NCBI RefSeq assembly: GCF_000739635.1
Contig: NZ_BATQ01000151.1
Location: 38,622 to 102,621, forward strand
Source of the DNA: Verrucomicrobium sp. BvORR034
Lineage (GTDB): Bacteria > Verrucomicrobiota > Verrucomicrobiia > Verrucomicrobiales > Verrucomicrobiaceae
DNA length: 64,000 nucleotides
Direction: 5' to 3'
Below the pieces are notes generated by a model, which did not search any database, had not been told where the DNA came from, and saw only the letters and a program-made list of their open reading frames with translations. Positions 35,172 through 42,979 of this stretch are shown here, in pieces; the first letter of the stretch is position 1; each line of letters opens with the position of its first letter. A program made the position numbers and the translations under genes.

Positions 35172-36452
35172 ATGAGTCTGCTGGTGCCTGTCATACTATC
35201 CCTCGCCTTTGTGGTGCTGCTCTATGTAGCAGCCAGTTTTTCGGCGCTGGAGACTGCATTGTTTGTCCTGCGCAAAAAAGGCCCCCCTGCGGAAGGCGTG
35301 CCTGGCGTGCGAGGGCGGGCCCAGCATGCGCCAGAGATCAAGGACCCCCTTTCCGCACTGCCGGAGGTTCTGCTGCTCGGCAGCTTTTGCAATCTCGTGC
35401 TGGCCACCATCGGCCTCTGGCTGGTCTTGGGCCCCCTGCGCGGGCTGGGTGGCAATCCATGGATCAGCGGCCTGAGCCTCTTTGGCACCGGCTTTGTGGT
35501 CGTGGAATTCCTGCCCAATGCGCTGGCGTTGCGCTCCCCCACCCGCACCCTGCGGCGCACTCTGCCTCTCTTCCTGGCCGTGCGCGGCTTTTGCCGTCCT
35601 GTCACCCGGTACCTGCGGCAGTTCAGCGAGGGACTGGCCACGTTCTTCGCCCCCAAGAAGGTGAAACCCCGCCACAACCTGCTGCCGGAGGAAGTGGAGA
35701 CCCTCATCGACATGCGAGAGGAACAGGGTGCACTGGGCACGGATGAAGCCGCGCTGCTGCGGGCGGTGATCGACCTCAATGGTCTGACAGTGCGCGATGC
35801 CATGACCCCTCGTGTGGATCTGCTGCTCATGCCGCATGATGCCGGTGAGATGGAAGCCCTGAACACCCTGGAGAGCAGTCGCCAGCGCTTCGTCCCCGTG
35901 TACGATGAGAAGCAGGACGCCATCGCCTACCTGGTGGATGTGCAGCGCTGGAAGCTGGCTGGCCGGCCGCATTGGAGCACACTGACCGTGGAGCCCATCT
36001 TCGTGCCGAAGACGATCCTGCTCGTGGAAGCCTGGCGTCAGCATCTGCCTGCGGAAGACTCGGCCGCCGTGGTGGTGGACGAGTACGGCGGGTTCGAGGG
36101 TCTGCTCACCCGGGAGAAGTTCGTGGAAATGCTCCTTTCCAAAGCCGCGCCTGCTCCTGGCAACACCATTGGGATCCAGCCCATCGGCCCGGACCGCTAT
36201 CTGGTGCAGGGTCACACCCGCCTGGAGGAGGTGGAACGCGAGCTGGGCATCACTCTCCCGCCTTCAGAAAGTGTGGACACGGTGGCCGGCCTGGTGATGA
36301 ACCGGTTTGGCTATCCGCCCAAGCCCGGCGAACAGCTCACGCTGGAGCAGGTGATCATCAAGGTGAAGCGCACCTCGCGCGCCCGCATCCTGCAGCTGGA
36401 GCTGCAGGTATTGGAAACAACTGAAGAAGATGAGGAGGAGAAAGGCGCATGA
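35172..36452 (+). CDS. CNNM/CorC-type membrane protein with CBS domains (1)
   Basis: 426 residues. An N-terminal CNNM (DUF21) membrane domain (about 1-175) starts LLVPVILSLAFVVLLYVAASFSALETALF, followed by a CBS pair (AMTPRVDLLLMP; LVEAWRQHLPAEDSAAVVVDEYGGFEGLLT) and a C-terminal CorC/HlyC domain (IQPIGPDRYLVQGHTRLEEVERELG...FGYPPKPGEQL). Members move or sense Mg2+ and related ions. It overlaps the next gene by 4 bp (ATGA), and the pair likely forms a heteromeric complex, as such tandem CNNM genes often do (inference). Confidence 0.85.
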   Translation: MSLLVPVILSLAFVVLLYVAASFSALETALFVLRKKGPPAEGVPGVRGRAQHAPEIKDPLSALPEVLLLGSFCNLVLATIGLWLVLGPLRGLGGNPWISGLSLFGTGFVVVEFLPNALALRSPTRTLRRTLPLFLAVRGFCRPVTRYLRQFSEGLATFFAPKKVKPRHNLLPEEVETLIDMREEQGALGTDEAALLRAVIDLNGLTVRDAMTPRVDLLLMPHDAGEMEALNTLESSRQRFVPVYDEKQDAIAYLVDVQRWKLAGRPHWSTLTVEPIFVPKTILLVEAWRQHLPAEDSAAVVVDEYGGFEGLLTREKFVEMLLSKAAPAPGNTIGIQPIGPDRYLVQGHTRLEEVERELGITLPPSESVDTVAGLVMNRFGYPPKPGEQLTLEQVIIKVKRTSRARILQLELQVLETTEEDEEEKGA

Positions 36453-37411
36453 TCACGTTCATCATCGTCATCAGCATCGTCCTGGCCTTCATCCTCTCCG
36501 GGGTGGAGAGCGCCCTGCTCACCATCAGTCGTGTGCGCATCCGTCACTCGGCGGAGGCAGGAGACAAATCTGCCGCCCGCCTGCTGGTGCTGCTGGAGCA
36601 TCGCGTGGAGCTTCTGCACACCGTCACCGCCCTGAACCACTGCTTCACCCTGCTGGCCTACCTTTTGAGCGTGAGAGAACTGGTGCGCCACCTGGGCGGC
36701 TGGGGCTGGCTGGCGGCCGTGGTGGTGCTGACGCCACTCTTCCTCGTGCTGCTAGAACTCCTGCCCAAGCAGCTTTTTTACCGATATCCTCTTGGAGTGC
36801 TGCGACTGCTGACGAAGCCGCTGAAGCTGCTGCTGACCATCGCCCGTCCATGGCTCTCACTCGGCAATCTCTTCCAGTCCCGTGTGCTCAATGACGTGCC
36901 TGAAGAGGGCGACCAGCGCAGTATGGCTTCCCTGGCCAAAACCGTGGAATCCCTCTGCGTGCTGCGTCCCGTGGTGGGCAGCATGCTGCACAAAGCCGGC
37001 CGCCTGCAGGAGGTGTGCGCCCAGGATGCCATGATGCCGCTCAAGCAAGTGACCGCCCTCTTCCCCGAGATGGCTGTCTCCAGCGCGCTCGTCCTCTGCC
37101 GGGAGCAGAACCACTCCTGGCGTCCCGTAATGGGGACCAACGGTGCCCTGCTCGGCTGGCTGGATGTCGCAGCCCTGCCTTCCCGCATCCAGCCCGACAA
37201 GATGGTGCGCCAGTTCATGCGCCCCCTTTCCCAGATGAAGACCTCCGAGTCCGCCCTGCGCTGCCTGCAAGCACTGCGCAAACGGGGCGAACCCATCGCC
37301 GCCGTGGTGAATGATCAAGGCGAAGCCGTGGGTGTGCTGACGCAGCAGGCGCTGCTGGGGATCATCCTCGCGACAAATGGCAACGGGAACGGGAATGGAT
37401 TGAAGAAATAA
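36449..37411 (+). CDS. CNNM-type membrane protein (2)
   Basis: 320 residues. N-terminal DUF21/CNNM domain (FIIVISIVLAFILSGVESALLTISRVRIR, with the family's FSxxESALL-like motif) and a CBS-like part (DAMMPLKQVTALFPEMAV; QALRKRGEPIAAVVNDQGEAVGVLT). The CorC/HlyC domain of its partner is missing. A good ribosome-binding site (GAGGAG) precedes the ATG inside the upstream gene. The last codons encode a run of Asn-Gly (NGNGNGNG), and a CACAGAG repeat starts right after the stop. Confidence 0.82.
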   Translation: MITFIIVISIVLAFILSGVESALLTISRVRIRHSAEAGDKSAARLLVLLEHRVELLHTVTALNHCFTLLAYLLSVRELVRHLGGWGWLAAVVVLTPLFLVLLELLPKQLFYRYPLGVLRLLTKPLKLLLTIARPWLSLGNLFQSRVLNDVPEEGDQRSMASLAKTVESLCVLRPVVGSMLHKAGRLQEVCAQDAMMPLKQVTALFPEMAVSSALVLCREQNHSWRPVMGTNGALLGWLDVAALPSRIQPDKMVRQFMRPLSQMKTSESALRCLQALRKRGEPIAAVVNDQGEAVGVLTQQALLGIILATNGNGNGNGLKK

Positions 37412-37612
37412 CGTCAGGGGTAGATAGCCCTGAAGGTTTAACCACAGAGGCACAGAGAACACAGAGGAATACAAAAACTCAAAGTTCAAAAACCAAAAAA
37501 TCAAGAGACCTCGTGGGATTGATGCATCGGATCCCATCTTGTTAATCTGAATCCAATCTTGTTAATCCTGTCTGAAAAATCAGTCTCTGTGTTCCCTGTG
37601 CCTCTGTGGTTA
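37412..37612. repeat. CACAGAG palindromic-ended repeat, copy B
   Basis: It starts after the CNNM stop with CGTCAGGGGTAGAT, as copy A does after the ilvA stop, then runs from ACCACAGAGGCACAGAG to CCTGTGCCTCTGTGGTTA. The internal 39-bp core (37535-37573) is in the opposite orientation relative to copy A although the flanking 14-mer is in the same one. The far end is flush with the menD stop codon. Confidence 0.8.
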
Positions 37613-39232
37613 AATTGCATTCTTCCAAAACTCCGCCGTCTGCTCTGCATCCGGACGAACTTCCCACACGGCACACGCTGACTGATCCGCTGCGGTTTGT
37701 GCGGCGGTCAGATCTTCGAGATTGGTGATCAACTTGTAGTCCATGCCCCACATCTGGGCCCAGGGGGCGAAGGTGAGGGTGTGGGAGTTTTCCATCACCT
37801 TGCGTGCGTCGGGGCCGGCGTTCTTGAGCCAGGTCACGCGGGAGAAGATCTTACCGCCACCGTTGTTGATGATGACGAGGCGGCGCTTTGCGGGTGGAAG
37901 CTGGGTGAGAATCCAGGGGGCGCTGAGGTCATAGAGAGTGCTCAGGTCGCCGATGATGAGCCAGGACTCTGCCGCCTCTGCCGCGACGCCCAGCCAGGTG
38001 GACACAAGGCCATCGATGCCGTTGGCTCCTCGATTCGCCCAGGTGCGACAGCCGGCAGGAAGCGAGGGCACGGCGAGGTTCCACTCGCGAATGGGCAGGC
38101 TGTTGCCCAGGAATACGGTGGCACCTGGTGAGACCTGATTGGCGAGGTGCCGCATCCAGGCAGGTTCGGACAGCGGGTGGGATTCAAGGAAACGATCCGC
38201 AGCCGGGGCAGGAGGCAGATGGATCGTGTTTTCAGGCTGTGCAGGGATGGAGAGGGCCAGCGCTTTCCAAGGCACGATGGCGACGTTTTCCGTCCGGGCA
38301 AGTCCGCGAAAGGGAGCAGGGCTGACGTTGAGAACTCGAACCTCTGGCCGGTCCTCAAGATCCCGCCACCAGCGCCAGGAGGGAACAGCACCGAGCCGAA
38401 GGACTCGCTGCGGATGAAGTTGTCTCAACACCCGCTCGCTGGCGGGCAGCAACCAGGGCTTCAGGCGAGGTTCGCCAAGGAGGTTGGATGTGGCCTCGGC
38501 AATGATCGGAGCCTGAAGTTTAGCCAGGAACTCCACCGCCAATGGCACATCTTCTGGATGGATCCCTGCGGCCACGACCGCTACTGATCCCTCGCTTGAC
38601 CAAAACGCCTCCCAGTCCTGCGCAGCGAGCAGGGCAAGGACTTCAGGCGCTTCATAGGGCGGGGCGGCCGGGCTCGCTTCCAGAAGGGTGCTGACGAGAT
38701 CCTCCTCAAGGCAGACGTTAAAATGCAGAGGTCCGGGGCGGGCAGAGATGGACTCCGCATGCACGAAGCAGCCATCGGCCCGATCTTCAAGCTCCACGGT
38801 GCGCACCACGTAGTTCGCGAAGATCCCATTCTGCTCCACGGCCTGGGGTGCCCCGCTGCCGCGATAGTGCGAGGGGCGGTCAGCGGTCACCACCACCAGG
38901 GGTGCGGCTTGGTAATAGGCCTCCATCACGGCCGGGAAGAGCTCCGCCACGGCGGTGCCGCTGGTGGTGATGACCGCCACCGGCTTGCGAGTCTCCATGG
39001 CGCGGCCGAGGGCAAAGAAGGAGGCGCAACGCTCCTCAAAGAAATGCCGCACCGTCAGGTCTCTCGACTCGGCACGCTCCAAGATGATGGCCAGCAGCGG
39101 CGCATTGCGGGCACCCGCCGCCACGCAGTACTCCACCACACCCAGAGCATCCAGCTCAGCCAGCAGTTGCGCGATGACGCGGGCATTGCCTGAGGTGGAG
39201 GATGCGGGCGGGCAGGCAGCGGGATCAGCCAT
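37610..39232 (-). CDS. menD: 2-succinyl-5-enolpyruvyl-6-hydroxy-3-cyclohexene-1-carboxylate synthase (SEPHCHC synthase)
   Basis: 540 residues, full length for MenD, a thiamine-diphosphate and Mg2+-dependent enzyme joining isochorismate with 2-oxoglutarate in menaquinone synthesis. Visible features: N-terminal FFEERCASFFALGRAMETRKPVAVITTSGTA (conserved Glu of the ThDP-binding PYR domain and TTSGTA loop), ADRPSHYRGSGAPQAVEQ, and the C-terminal ThDP motif GDLSTLYDLSAP...INNGGGKIF. It lies 24 bp downstream of menF on the same strand, a classical pairing because MenF supplies isochorismate. The organism thus probably uses the classical menaquinone route. Confidence 0.93.
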   Translation of the reverse strand: MADPAACPPASSTSGNARVIAQLLAELDALGVVEYCVAAGARNAPLLAIILERAESRDLTVRHFFEERCASFFALGRAMETRKPVAVITTSGTAVAELFPAVMEAYYQAAPLVVVTADRPSHYRGSGAPQAVEQNGIFANYVVRTVELEDRADGCFVHAESISARPGPLHFNVCLEEDLVSTLLEASPAAPPYEAPEVLALLAAQDWEAFWSSEGSVAVVAAGIHPEDVPLAVEFLAKLQAPIIAEATSNLLGEPRLKPWLLPASERVLRQLHPQRVLRLGAVPSWRWWRDLEDRPEVRVLNVSPAPFRGLARTENVAIVPWKALALSIPAQPENTIHLPPAPAADRFLESHPLSEPAWMRHLANQVSPGATVFLGNSLPIREWNLAVPSLPAGCRTWANRGANGIDGLVSTWLGVAAEAAESWLIIGDLSTLYDLSAPWILTQLPPAKRRLVIINNGGGKIFSRVTWLKNAGPDARKVMENSHTLTFAPWAQMWGMDYKLITNLEDLTAAQTAADQSACAVWEVRPDAEQTAEFWKNAI

Positions 39233-39256
39233 GCGGAGGGATGGGGAAATAAGTGA

Positions 39257-40273
39257 CTACAGCCCCAGCAGCCGGGCCACGGACTCGCGTTTCAGGCGCA
39301 GTTCCCGCCATTCGTGGTCAAAGGCACTGCCGCCCACGATGCCGCAGCCGCTGGAGAGCATGACTTTGTCGCCATCCCAACCAATGCCACGGATAGATAC
39401 CACGGCGTGGAAGGCATTCCCCACTTTGAGGCCGAAGGGTGCACCGAAGTAATCCGGGGCCTGAAGTTGGCGTCGGTATTCCGTGAGCTTTTCCAGGCTC
39501 GCGGCATCCCGCGGCAGGCAGCCCACGGCGGGGGTGGGATGCAGGCGGCGGACGAGGCTGTTGAGATCGGGATTGCCCTCCAGTTCCACGGCCACCTCGG
39601 TGCGAAAGTGGGTGAGCCCAGCAGCTTCGCTGGTCTGGCGCTCCCCTATTTGCACCTTGCCCAGGGGGGCCAGGGCGTCCTTGAGGAATCCGGCCACGAG
39701 CTCGTGTTCCTCGATCTCCTTGGCGTCGGTGACAAAACTTTCGCGGCCATTGGGCTTGGCGGTACCCGCCAGGGCCATCGTTTCCAGGCGGGAGCCCTCC
39801 TTCCGCAGGAGGAGTTCAGGGGTCGCTCCGAGGAATCCCTTGTCGCCCTCGATCCGGGCGTAGCCCCAGAGACCGCTCGGGGCATCCATCACCCGGTTGA
39901 GCAGCGCGCTGAGGTCTGTCTGGCCGTTTTGCTGCAGCAGCGTGCCGGACTCCGTGAGCACCGGCACCATCTTGCGCAACTTGTGGGAGAGCACGTCCTT
40001 GCGGATGCGGCGGAACGCCATCTTGAACCACTCCGTGGCGGGCTTTTGCCAGACGATCCGGGGCTGGATTTCGGTCACAGAAAAGTGCTCCGGCAACGCT
40101 CCGGCGGGCACCTCGGTGAGGCGGGAGGGAATCTTCCAAGGGGTCGGGCTGGAAAGTGCGAAGTCGTTCACATAGAAGGCATCACCGGGCGGCGGCTCCG
40201 CTGCTTCCGCAAACGGCCCCTCCCCGATCCATGCCTTTCCGTCTGGAAGCCTGAATAATGCGAGATCCATCAT
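39257..40273 (-). CDS. menF: Isochorismate synthase
   Basis: 338 residues from the ATG at 40273; an upstream extension of 100 residues is Pro/Arg-rich and lies in repeat DNA, so it is rejected. It is a chorismate-binding domain protein: LLQQNGQTDLSALLNRV, GFLGATPELLLRKEG, LAGTAKPNGRE, HLHPTPAVGCLPRDAA-like RRLHPTPAVGC, and VSIRGIGWDGDKVMLSSGCGIVGGS near the end. The pairing with menD favours isochorismate synthase over anthranilate or salicylate synthase. It converts chorismate to isochorismate, the first committed menaquinone step. It is shorter than E. coli MenF at the N-terminus. Confidence 0.87.
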   Translation of the reverse strand: MMDLALFRLPDGKAWIGEGPFAEAAEPPPGDAFYVNDFALSSPTPWKIPSRLTEVPAGALPEHFSVTEIQPRIVWQKPATEWFKMAFRRIRKDVLSHKLRKMVPVLTESGTLLQQNGQTDLSALLNRVMDAPSGLWGYARIEGDKGFLGATPELLLRKEGSRLETMALAGTAKPNGRESFVTDAKEIEEHELVAGFLKDALAPLGKVQIGERQTSEAAGLTHFRTEVAVELEGNPDLNSLVRRLHPTPAVGCLPRDAASLEKLTEYRRQLQAPDYFGAPFGLKVGNAFHAVVSIRGIGWDGDKVMLSSGCGIVGGSAFDHEWRELRLKRESVARLLGL

Positions 40274-40431
40274 CACTGAGTTCGGCCTGCACTTTGCGCG
40301 GGATGCTGGGAAGTGCAAACCGGGAGGTGCGGTGCGGGGGAAGTCGTGGCGGAATCGAGGTGGCAATGGGCAGAGCGGAGCGCGAAGATCCGGCGCCCCT
40401 CCTGGACGCGAGGATGTGGGTGAGCGGGGCT

Positions 40432-40579
40432 CCGGTGGTTGGCACCACCGGCTAGATTCCGTGGTCCCTCCGGGACCGGTGGAGGAGGGGGCTGCCCCTG
40501 TCCAAGGAGCGGCGGTTTGTGCTTGCACAACCGCCGGGGTCACCGGAGGTGCGGACGAGGCGTTCCGTGACAAGGAACG
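40432..40579. repeat. String of short hairpins upstream of menF
   Basis: Within 150 bp: CCGGTGG-CCACCGG (40432-40451), GGTCCC-TCC-GGGACC (40463-40477), CGGCGGTTTGTGC with GCACAACCGCCG (40510-40536) and CGTTCC-GTGACAA-GGAACG (40561-40579). No protein-coding pattern. The whole gap 40274-41397 (1124 bp) between menF and the ECF sigma gene is made of such palindromes plus the foldback element below. Confidence 0.65.
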
Positions 40580-40668
40580 TCGGGAGGTCTATGGCTGCGT
40601 TTCGTTTCTTGATGCCGTTGGAGACACCGCGACGTGCTGGAAAACTTGTGACGTGACCGCGTAAACGC

Positions 40669-41037
40669 CAATGCCATCAGGGAAAACGCATCGTCTTGCT
40701 GTTTTGCGTTGGCGCGCCTCGGAGCCGCGATGGTGCAACCGCCACGACTGTAACTGGTGAGCCCCTTTCAGAAGGGCCGAAGGTCCGGGTTCATACCAGC
40801 CTGGGGCAACGCCCCAAAGATAGATGGCCAAACTACCCTTGAGGGCTGTAGGCCCGGTGTCATCAAGTCTGCCTATGACGAGCATCCCTGAATGACGTCG
40901 GGCCTACAGCCCTCAACATCTAAAACGAGCGCCTGCCTTGGGCGTTGCCCAAGGCTGCAATGATGCCGGACCTTCGGCCCTCAATACTTTCACAAAAGGG
41001 AGATGCTCGACCTCTCCACTTTTCCCTGATGGCATTG
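40669..41037. repeat. 369-bp long-range foldback element
   Basis: A nested inverted repeat. The outer arms of 18 bp (40669-40686 and 41020-41037, CAATGCCATCAGGGAAAA) are perfect. Inside are a perfect 15-bp pair GGGCCGAAGGTCCGG (40774-40788 with 40966-40980) and a pair GAGGGCTGTAGGCCCG (40841-40856 with 40899-40914), plus local GGGGC/GCCCC hairpins. It could fold as a long cruciform or a structured transcript. No ORF of substance inside. Confidence 0.78.
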
Positions 41038-41193
41038 GTCCCGCATGCGGGACGGAACTCCAACACTGAGCCCAAGCCTGATTGGAGGTATTGAGATGTT
41101 GCACTCACCCGTCCCGGAGGGACGCCTGAATGATAGCTGGTGGTGACAACGACCGGATCACACCGCCCCTTCGCGTCGCGTCCCGGAGGGACG
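41038..41193. repeat. GGAACTCCAAC and CGTCCCGGAGGGACG repeats
   Basis: GTCCCGC-AT-GCGGGAC then GGAACTCCAAC (41038-41064) is a copy of the hairpin-plus-ACTCCAACCC family, abutting the foldback element. Two identical 15-bp hairpins CGTCCCGGAGGGACG follow at 41110-41124 and 41179-41193. The rest up to 41397 shows only a decayed copy of the GTCCC-loop repeat and the upstream region of the ECF sigma gene. Confidence 0.65.
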
Positions 41194-41397
41194 CCGGATC
41201 GGGTGTGTAGGAAGTCTCCAGATACTTGGCGATCTCCTCCCCTTTCCATGTCTGAAGCCCCCCCACTGAACCGACGGGACGCCGGGAGCACACACAGGCT
41301 GGAATCCCGTGTCACTGGGAAGATTCCCCACCTTGGCCGCTTATTTTGATCCATCGCAAAACCGGATCGGTAAATTGGCCGGCGTTGTGGACATACC

Positions 41398-41967
41398 TTG
41401 ACCGTGCCCCTGGACGATTCATCAGCCTCTGACCTGCCTGCCGCGCTCCCTCCGGAGCGGCAGGAGGAATTTGTGCGGCTGCTCAATGGTGCGCACGCTC
41501 TCCTTCTGCGGTACGTGATGACTCTGGTGGCCAACCGGCATGATGCGGAGGATGTGCTCCAGCGCGCCAGCGTGGTGATGTGGCGGCGCTTTGCCACCTT
41601 CGAGCCCGGCACGGACTTTGTCGCCTGGGCGACCACGGTGGCGTTTTACGAAGTGCGCAACTTCCAGCGGGTGACGGGTCGATCCCGGGTGGAGTTCGAT
41701 GACGACCTCATGCAGACCCTGGCCGCGGAGCGCATGCAACACGTCCAGCAATGGAGCCCGCGCATGGAGGCGCTGGAGACCTGCATGGAGAAGCTGCCCC
41801 CGGCCAGCCGGGATCTGGTGGAGGCCATCTACACCCGCGGCATCGACGCCGCCACCCTGGCACAGTTAGAGGGACGCGCCGTCCAGACCATTTACAACAA
41901 ACTCAACTTCATCCGCCGCTCCCTGGCCGAATGCGTGCAGCGGCGGATCACGGAAACCACCTCATGA
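41398..41967 (+). CDS. ECF-type RNA polymerase sigma factor (PVC type)
   Basis: 189 residues. Sigma-2 region: RHDAEDVLQRASVVMWRRFATFEPGTDFVAWATTVAFYEVRNFQR; sigma-4 region: LPPASRDLVEAIYTRGIDAATLAQLEGRAVQTIYNKLNFIRRSL. This wording is that of the Planctomycetes/Verrucomicrobia ECF group that sits beside FecR-like or membrane anti-sigma genes and PSD1-type cytochrome proteins. The start is TTG at 41398, with a GTG at 41404 as alternative. It overlaps the next gene by 4 bp, which probably encodes its anti-sigma partner. It likely drives this operon and possibly distant targets. Confidence 0.87.
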   Translation: MTVPLDDSSASDLPAALPPERQEEFVRLLNGAHALLLRYVMTLVANRHDAEDVLQRASVVMWRRFATFEPGTDFVAWATTVAFYEVRNFQRVTGRSRVEFDDDLMQTLAAERMQHVQQWSPRMEALETCMEKLPPASRDLVEAIYTRGIDAATLAQLEGRAVQTIYNKLNFIRRSLAECVQRRITETTS

Positions 41968-42959
41968 ACAACCCCGTTCCGGACGAATGGCACCGGCTCT
42001 TCAATACGGCGCTGAACGGCACCTCCACTGCGGAGGAAAAGTGCCGCCTCGCGCAGGTGCTGAAAGAGCACCCTGAAGCCCGCCAGCTTTGGTTCCTCTA
42101 TCAGGACAATGAGTGCTCGCTTGGTGAACTCCGACCTGTCACTCAACCAACCGGTCTGCCGGTGAGGCCAAGTCGTTCCGCATGGCTGCAGTGGCGTCCC
42201 GCTGTGGCCGCCGCGGCCGGGCTCGTCATCGGCCTCTTCAGCGCCTCTCTCGTGTGGGGCTATGCAGGCACGTATGCCAGCCGGGCCGTGAACCTGTTGC
42301 GCGACAGCTTTGAATCGGGTGAGTTGCCCCAAGTGACCGGTGTCCCCCTCGAGCCCGGCCACTGGAGCGGTGACTACGCCGAAGTCGTGGGCGAATACCG
42401 TGGGGTCAACCCTGCCAGCGGCGACAAGATGCTCCGCCTCGTGCGCGCTGACTACGAGGGCAAACCCGGCCGGGACGGCTACATCGCCGACATCTACCGC
42501 ATTATCGATCTCAACCGCCCAGACTGCGATGTGGACCGCGGCGACGCCTGGGTGAGCGTGGAGGCCCGCTTCCGGGCTCTCTCTGAGGACTACCAGGGGC
42601 GGGTGCACAGCAGCATCACCATCCACGCCCTGAACACGCTACCGACCGCCGAGCAACGGCAGGAGTTTTTCCTTAAACCTCGCAGCGTGGTGGCTTCGAG
42701 TGAAGGAGACGGGCCCCAACCCTCCGCCAACATCCTGGCCAGCACCTCACGCCAGGAGATTTACCTCTCCACAAAGGAGAGCTGGCACACTGGGCGGGCC
42801 GAGCTCCTGGTCCCTACAGGCACAAGATATCTCATGCTGCATCTGCATGAATGGCGGCTGGATGCCAAGGACTACAAGAAACCGCAGCCGATCGAGTTCG
42901 GCGGTCTCTTCCTGGACGACGTCCGTGTGACGCTCACCCACCGCCCTCCGCTGCCGTGA
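41964..42959 (+). CDS. Membrane-anchored putative anti-sigma/sensor protein
   Basis: 331 residues from the ATG at 41964, overlapping the sigma gene stop (ATGA). Cytoplasmic N-terminus of about 70 residues (EEKCRLAQVLKEHPEARQLWFLYQ resembles the short helical sigma-binding part of such proteins), one membrane span (about 75-95, AAAAGLVIGLFSASLVWGYAG), then a beta-rich periplasmic domain of about 220 residues. The latter looks like a carbohydrate-binding or jelly-roll domain (NLLRDSFESGELPQVTG...GGLFLDDVRVTL). The order fits a one-span anti-sigma factor with an outer sensing domain. Binding partner unknown. Confidence 0.7.
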   Translation: MNNPVPDEWHRLFNTALNGTSTAEEKCRLAQVLKEHPEARQLWFLYQDNECSLGELRPVTQPTGLPVRPSRSAWLQWRPAVAAAAGLVIGLFSASLVWGYAGTYASRAVNLLRDSFESGELPQVTGVPLEPGHWSGDYAEVVGEYRGVNPASGDKMLRLVRADYEGKPGRDGYIADIYRIIDLNRPDCDVDRGDAWVSVEARFRALSEDYQGRVHSSITIHALNTLPTAEQRQEFFLKPRSVVASSEGDGPQPSANILASTSRQEIYLSTKESWHTGRAELLVPTGTRYLMLHLHEWRLDAKDYKKPQPIEFGGLFLDDVRVTLTHRPPLP

Positions 42960-42979
42960 TCCCCCTGTCCCCTTCCGCA

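Noticed and set aside
33812..35194. 460-residue open frame on the minus strand
   Set aside because: It is the antisense shadow of the DUF1015 gene. Its translation is rich in His/Val/Arg/Gln with no family motif. The same applies to other long antisense frames over 22589-23764, 27168-28277 and 37697-38131.
40580..40790. Cobalamin-type riboswitch upstream of menF
   Set aside because: GGGAAAAC and GCCAC-like strings occur, but there is no B12 box and no core arrangement. The stretch is explained better by the foldback element beginning at 40669.
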